The position numbers and the translations under genes were made by a program. The notes under the pieces were generated by a model, which saw nothing but the letters and a program-made list of their open reading frames with translations, did no database searches and was not told the DNA's origin. A DNA stretch of 16,860 nt, from positions 1-16,860 of the forward strand of contig CAXMSN010000029.1 of the NCBI GenBank assembly GCA_964196275.1, in the 5' to 3' direction. Positions within the stretch are counted from its first letter, which is position 1. Each line of letters opens with the position of its first letter. This stretch comes from UBA5794 sp964196275 (GTDB lineage Bacteria > Actinomycetota > Acidimicrobiia > Spongiisociales > UBA5794). Shown piece by piece: positions 13,018-16,860 of this stretch.

Positions 13018-15858
13018 ATGTCCGATTCCAATCTTGGTCCCTTCGCTGACCGCCACATCGGACTCACCGATGACGATGTTGCCTCGATGCTCGATGCGAT
13101 CGGCATGGCGACAGTCGATGACCTCATCGACGCAGCCGTCCCCGCCTCGATCCGGTCCGATGCGCTCCCTGACGTCGAAGGTCCGTTCGGGGAGCAAGAG
13201 GCGCTCGACAAGCTCAAGTCCATCGCATCGAAGAACGATGTTTTTCGCTCCTTCATCGGGCTCGGCTACTACGGAACGATCACGCCGGGTGTGATCAAGC
13301 GGAACATCCTCGAGAATCCAGGCTGGTACACGGCCTATACGCCATATCAGCCAGAGATCTCCCAGGGCCGGCTTGAGGCGCTCATCAACTTCCAGACTGC
13401 GGTGTGTGACCTGACCGGCATGGATATCGCAAACGCTTCACTGCTCGACGAGGCCACGGCTGCGGCCGAGGCGATGACGCTGATCAAGCGGGTCGGACGC
13501 AACAAGAACATGACGTTCTTCGTTGACCACGACCTCCACCCACAGACGATCGAGGTCATCGCCACACGGGCCGAGCCTCTCGGGTATGGACTCATCGTTG
13601 GAGACCCGAACACCGAACTTATCCCCGAAGAGGTCTTCGGTGCCGTGCTTTCGTACCCGGGTTCATCCGGCACGATTCCTGACATCGCCCCCATCATCGA
13701 CCACTGTCACTCGGCAAGCGCACTCGTCGCTGTCGCAACCGACCTTCTGGCATCGACGATCATCACTCCTGCGGGTGAGTTGGGAGCCGACGTGGTCGTC
13801 GGATCATCACAGCGATTCGGCGTGCCAATGATGTTCGGAGGGCCGCACGCTGGCTTCATGGCGACGCGTACCGACTACCAGCGCTCCCTCCCCGGCAGGC
13901 TCGTTGGCGTATCGAAGGATACCGAGGACCGCAACGGGTACCGGCTCACACTCCAGACGCGGGAGCAGCACATCCGCAGGGACAGGGCAACGTCGAACAT
14001 CTGCACCGCACAGGTTCTGCTTGCGGTCATGGCTGGGATGTATGCGGTCTATCACGGCCCTGAAGGGCTTCGAGCGATCGCACAGAAGGTCCACGATCAG
14101 ATGTCTTCCCTTGCGCTCGACCTCCGGGCCGGTGGGGTCCGCGTGGTGAACGACACGTGGTTCGACACGCTGACCATCGAGGTCGAGGAAGCAGATGAGA
14201 TGCTCGCCAAGGCACGTCACCGCAAGATGAACATCCGTCGGGTGGATGAGCACATGGTTGCCCTCTCCCTCGACGAAACGGTGACAGGTCCGTATCTCGA
14301 CGCCCTGCGAGAGGTATTCGGGGTCGAGAGCACAAAGAGCGACGATGCAGTGTCGGGAATCCCCGAGGGGTTCGCTCGTACATCGGCGTACCTCGAACAC
14401 CCGACGTTCCACGCCCACCGGTCTGAGACCGAGATGCTCCGATACCTCCGACGGCTCCAAGACAAGGACATCGCTCTCGACAAGTCGATGATCCCGCTGG
14501 GTTCCTGCACGATGAAGCTCAATGCGACAAGCCAGATGGAACCGGTCGGCTGGCCGGAGTTCGCAGACATGCACCCGTTCGTCCCGCTCGACCAAGCGTC
14601 GGGGTACCTCGAGATGATCAACCAACTCGAGGCATGGCTGGCGTCGATCACCGGTTACGACGCCGTCTCGGTCCAGCCGAACTCAGGCGCCCAAGGCGAG
14701 TTCGCAGGGCTGCTTGCGATCCGTGGCTACCACGAGGCGAACGGACAGGCGCACCGCGATGTCTGCCTCATCCCATCATCGGCCCACGGCACGAATCCGG
14801 CCTCTGCGGTCATGGCCGGTATGCGGGTTGTCGTTGTGAAGTCTGACGAGGACGGCAGTATCGACGTCGAGGATCTGCGCAACAAGGCAGAAGAACATTC
14901 GGAAGACCTTGCGGCGATCATGGTCACCTATCCGTCCACCCATGGCGTGTTCGAAGTAGCCATCACAGAGATCTGTGACATCGTGCATGACCATGGAGGC
15001 CAGGTCTACCTGGACGGTGCGAATCTCAATGCCATGGTCGGGCTCGCGAAGCCGGGGGAGTTCGGTAGCGACGTCAGCCATCTGAATCTCCACAAGACGT
15101 TCGCCATCCCACACGGAGGCGGCGGTCCTGGCGTGGGACCGATCGGTGTACGGAGCCACCTTGCTCCCCATCTGCCAGGTCACGGCCTTGTGCCAGATCT
15201 ACCAGGCCCCGAAGACGGAACCGGCGCGGTTTCGGCTGCACCATGGGGATCTGCTGGTGTTCTCGCCATCTCGTGGATGTACATCGCACTGCTCGGCCCT
15301 GAGGGGCTGCGACGCTCAAGCGAGATCGCCATCCTGAGCGCCAACTACATCGCCAGGGAACTCTCTAAGCACTATCCCGTGCTCTACACGGGCCCAGGCG
15401 GACTCGTCGCCCACGAGTGCATCGTCGACATTCGGCAGATCGAGGTCGACACGGGAGTGACCAATGAGGACATCGCCAAACGACTCATCGACTACGGCTT
15501 CCACGCTCCGACGATGTCGTTTCCCGTCGCTGGAACACTCATGATCGAGCCGACGGAGTCCGAGTCGAAGAGGGAGGTGGACCGGTTCATCACGGCGATG
15601 GTCGAGATCCGAAAGGAGATCGATGAGATCGCTTCGGGTGCGACCGCTGTCGAGGACTCTGCCCTGCGCAACGCTCCGCACCCTGCTGAGGACCTTCTCG
15701 GTGACGAATGGGATCGGCCGTACACGAGGGAGATGGCCGCGTACCCGGTTCACAGCCTGAGGGCGGCGAAGTACTGGCCACCCGTGAGCCGGGTCGACAA
15801 CGCATACGGGGACCGCAATGTCGTATGCGATTGCCCCCCGATGGAGGCGTACGAATAG
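13018..15858 (+). CDS. gcvP: Glycine dehydrogenase (decarboxylating), fused P-protein of the glycine cleavage system
   Basis: The 946-residue cytoplasmic enzyme decarboxylates glycine with pyridoxal phosphate and passes aminomethyl to lipoyl-GcvH. It is the fused single-chain type (about 950 residues), not the split GcvPA/GcvPB form. N-terminal-half motifs are ADRHIG near the start, GYYGTITPGVIKRNILENP, WYTAYTPYQPEISQGRLE and DEATAAAEAM. C-terminal-half motifs are PLGSCTMKLN, PNSGAQGEFAGL, HGTNPASA (590-597) and SHLNLHKTFAIPHGGGGPGVGP, where Lys693 is the PLP-binding lysine. ATG at 13018 is chosen because GAGGAG (13006-13011) is 6 bases upstream and the protein then starts like other GcvP; the in-frame ATG at 12991 adds nine unconserved residues. 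Expression is under the upstream tandem glycine riboswitch. No gcvT or gcvH is in the window. Confidence 0.97.
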   Translation: MSDSNLGPFADRHIGLTDDDVASMLDAIGMATVDDLIDAAVPASIRSDALPDVEGPFGEQEALDKLKSIASKNDVFRSFIGLGYYGTITPGVIKRNILENPGWYTAYTPYQPEISQGRLEALINFQTAVCDLTGMDIANASLLDEATAAAEAMTLIKRVGRNKNMTFFVDHDLHPQTIEVIATRAEPLGYGLIVGDPNTELIPEEVFGAVLSYPGSSGTIPDIAPIIDHCHSASALVAVATDLLASTIITPAGELGADVVVGSSQRFGVPMMFGGPHAGFMATRTDYQRSLPGRLVGVSKDTEDRNGYRLTLQTREQHIRRDRATSNICTAQVLLAVMAGMYAVYHGPEGLRAIAQKVHDQMSSLALDLRAGGVRVVNDTWFDTLTIEVEEADEMLAKARHRKMNIRRVDEHMVALSLDETVTGPYLDALREVFGVESTKSDDAVSGIPEGFARTSAYLEHPTFHAHRSETEMLRYLRRLQDKDIALDKSMIPLGSCTMKLNATSQMEPVGWPEFADMHPFVPLDQASGYLEMINQLEAWLASITGYDAVSVQPNSGAQGEFAGLLAIRGYHEANGQAHRDVCLIPSSAHGTNPASAVMAGMRVVVVKSDEDGSIDVEDLRNKAEEHSEDLAAIMVTYPSTHGVFEVAITEICDIVHDHGGQVYLDGANLNAMVGLAKPGEFGSDVSHLNLHKTFAIPHGGGGPGVGPIGVRSHLAPHLPGHGLVPDLPGPEDGTGAVSAAPWGSAGVLAISWMYIALLGPEGLRRSSEIAILSANYIARELSKHYPVLYTGPGGLVAHECIVDIRQIEVDTGVTNEDIAKRLIDYGFHAPTMSFPVAGTLMIEPTESESKREVDRFITAMVEIRKEIDEIASGATAVEDSALRNAPHPAEDLLGDEWDRPYTREMAAYPVHSLRAAKYWPPVSRVDNAYGDRNVVCDCPPMEAYE

Positions 15859-15873
15859 ACGATCGGGAACTGC

Positions 15874-16860
15874 TTATCGCTCTAGGGCGCCGGTGAGGGT
15901 TCCGAGAAAGCGTTGGCCGAGTCCGCCGTCTATCACTCGGTGATCGTAAGAGAGATCGATCGGTGCGACGACGCCTACCTCGAGTGATCCGTCGACAGCT
16001 ATGGGTTGCGATTTCGCCCGACCGATCGACATGATCGCCGTCGTGCCTACGGGGATGATCGGTGTTCCGTGCCCTCCGCCGAGGGCGCCGATATTGGAGA
16101 TGGTGAACGTCTGCCCCGTGACCTCATCCATGGTGAGCGTGCGGTCCCTTGCCGCAGCAGCAAGCCGTGTGAACTCGTCGTGGATCTCAACCGTCGTCAT
16201 GTCGTCGGCGTTGTCGATGACGACCACGATCAACCCGGCATCTGTGTCCACAGCGAATCCGAGGTGATACTCGGTTCGGTGAAGAACGCTGTCTCCCATG
16301 AACGTTGCGTTGAAGTTGGGGAACTCCTTGAGTATCGGGATCAGGCGTTCTGCGACGAGCGCTTCGATGGAGAGCGGATCGTCTGACATCGTTCGGGCTG
16401 CAAGCAACGCCTCTGCTCGAATCTCGGCTTGCACCGTGACGTGAGGAATGGTCCGCCACGACTCTGCCATGTGTTCTGCGATGGCCCGTCGTGTGGGGGA
16501 GAGACGCTCGAGATCGCCGGTGACCGCCTCTGCTGGGGCGAACCCTTCGATGTCGCTGCGAGTGACCGAGCCTCCAGGGCCGGTCCCATCCACGTCGCCA
16601 AGATCGATCCCTCGTTCGGCTGCAAGCTTTCGGACAACTGGCATCGCCTGAGGCCTATCGGTCTGCGTTGATGCTCCCGATGGAACCCGAGCAACCGGCT
16701 GTGATGCCTGCGTCCGTGCGACGTCTGATGGAGTCGGAGAGGGAGCAGATTGGGTCGGCGGCTCTGGTTCGGCTATCGCAGCGGATCCGTCCGAGGACAC
16801 GACGAACAGGACGTTGCCGACCTCGATGATCGATCCCGACGGACCTGCGAGTGAGATCAC
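15874..16860 (-). CDS. 2-oxoacid dehydrogenase E2, dihydrolipoamide acyltransferase (5' partial)
   Basis: The frame runs off the right window edge; the GTG at the edge is internal, so these are the C-terminal 328 residues. Order seen: the end of a lipoyl domain (GPSGSIIEVGNVLFVV, 6-21; its lipoylated lysine is outside), a Pro/Ala/Ser-rich linker (about 25-70), the E1/E3-binding domain (PVVRKLAAERGIDLGDVDGTGPGGSVTRSDIEGF, about 74-107) and the acyltransferase core from about 118. The core has LGFAVDTDAGLIVVVI, FTISNIGALGGGHGTPIIP and the catalytic DHRVIDG (306-312, His307 and Asp311). It transfers acyl groups from lipoyl to CoA in a pyruvate or branched-chain type complex; which one cannot be decided here. 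It converges on gcvP with a 15-bp gap. Both enzymes belong to lipoate-dependent systems. Confidence 0.93.
   Translation of the reverse strand: MISLAGPSGSIIEVGNVLFVVSSDGSAAIAEPEPPTQSAPSPTPSDVARTQASQPVARVPSGASTQTDRPQAMPVVRKLAAERGIDLGDVDGTGPGGSVTRSDIEGFAPAEAVTGDLERLSPTRRAIAEHMAESWRTIPHVTVQAEIRAEALLAARTMSDDPLSIEALVAERLIPILKEFPNFNATFMGDSVLHRTEYHLGFAVDTDAGLIVVVIDNADDMTTVEIHDEFTRLAAAARDRTLTMDEVTGQTFTISNIGALGGGHGTPIIPVGTTAIMSIGRAKSQPIAVDGSLEVGVVAPIDLSYDHRVIDGGLGQRFLGTLTGALER

Noticed and set aside
13807..14625. 272-codon minus-strand frame inside gcvP
   Set aside because: It is antisense to conserved gcvP sequence with no recognisable motif; an artefact of codon bias.

Overview
The window looks like chromosome from a high-GC actinobacterium. 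The evidence is the Thr/Ala/Pro-rich linkers behind lipoprotein signals, a MalEFG-type importer with no ATPase gene beside it, several genes with no Shine-Dalgarno (SD) and a -10-like box 8-9 bases before the start, and the set of families present. An uncultured Acidimicrobiia-like lineage is a reasonable guess, but nothing here fixes the taxon. There are no rRNA or tRNA genes, insertion sequences, phage genes or CRISPR arrays.

Left part (1-6436), alpha-glucan uptake. The 3' end of a secreted glucan-hydrolase-type protein with a glucodextranase C-terminal module runs rightward. It converges on a leftward malE-malF-malG-like operon (binding lipoprotein, permease with a large external domain, second permease). 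A long imperfect palindrome fills the gap between them. A strong hairpin separates malE from malF. A LacI-family regulator is divergent from malE. The shared 141-bp spacer holds a good malE promoter and three TGCA-N5-TGCA boxes, the likely operators. Read together: an extracellular enzyme cuts a polymer, the importer takes up maltodextrins, and the LacI protein represses import when sugar is absent. The ATPase is presumably encoded elsewhere.

Middle part (6437-12773), mixed envelope and housekeeping genes. In order: a lipoprotein with an SH3-like domain, preceded by two GTGAG-N4-CTCAC palindromes; an ABC-2 permease without an adjacent ATPase, overlapping a GNAT acetyltransferase gene; a leftward ABC ATPase/ABC-2 permease pair with translational coupling; a leftward-divergent SRAP/YedK abasic-site DNA-crosslink protein, probably leaderless; and a YbhN/LPG-synthase-type integral membrane protein.

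Right part (12774-16860), glycine and 2-oxoacid metabolism. A tandem glycine riboswitch precedes a full-length fused glycine dehydrogenase (gcvP). Converging on it with a 15-bp gap is the 3' part of a 2-oxoacid dehydrogenase E2 gene, cut by the window edge. No gcvT or gcvH is visible.

I see no convincing wholly new system. The points most worth following are the operator array at 5356-5410, the intergenic palindrome at 1084-1181, the possible SD-masking helix after the riboswitch, the Q-loop substitution in the ABC ATPase, and the palindrome pair at 6554-6593.
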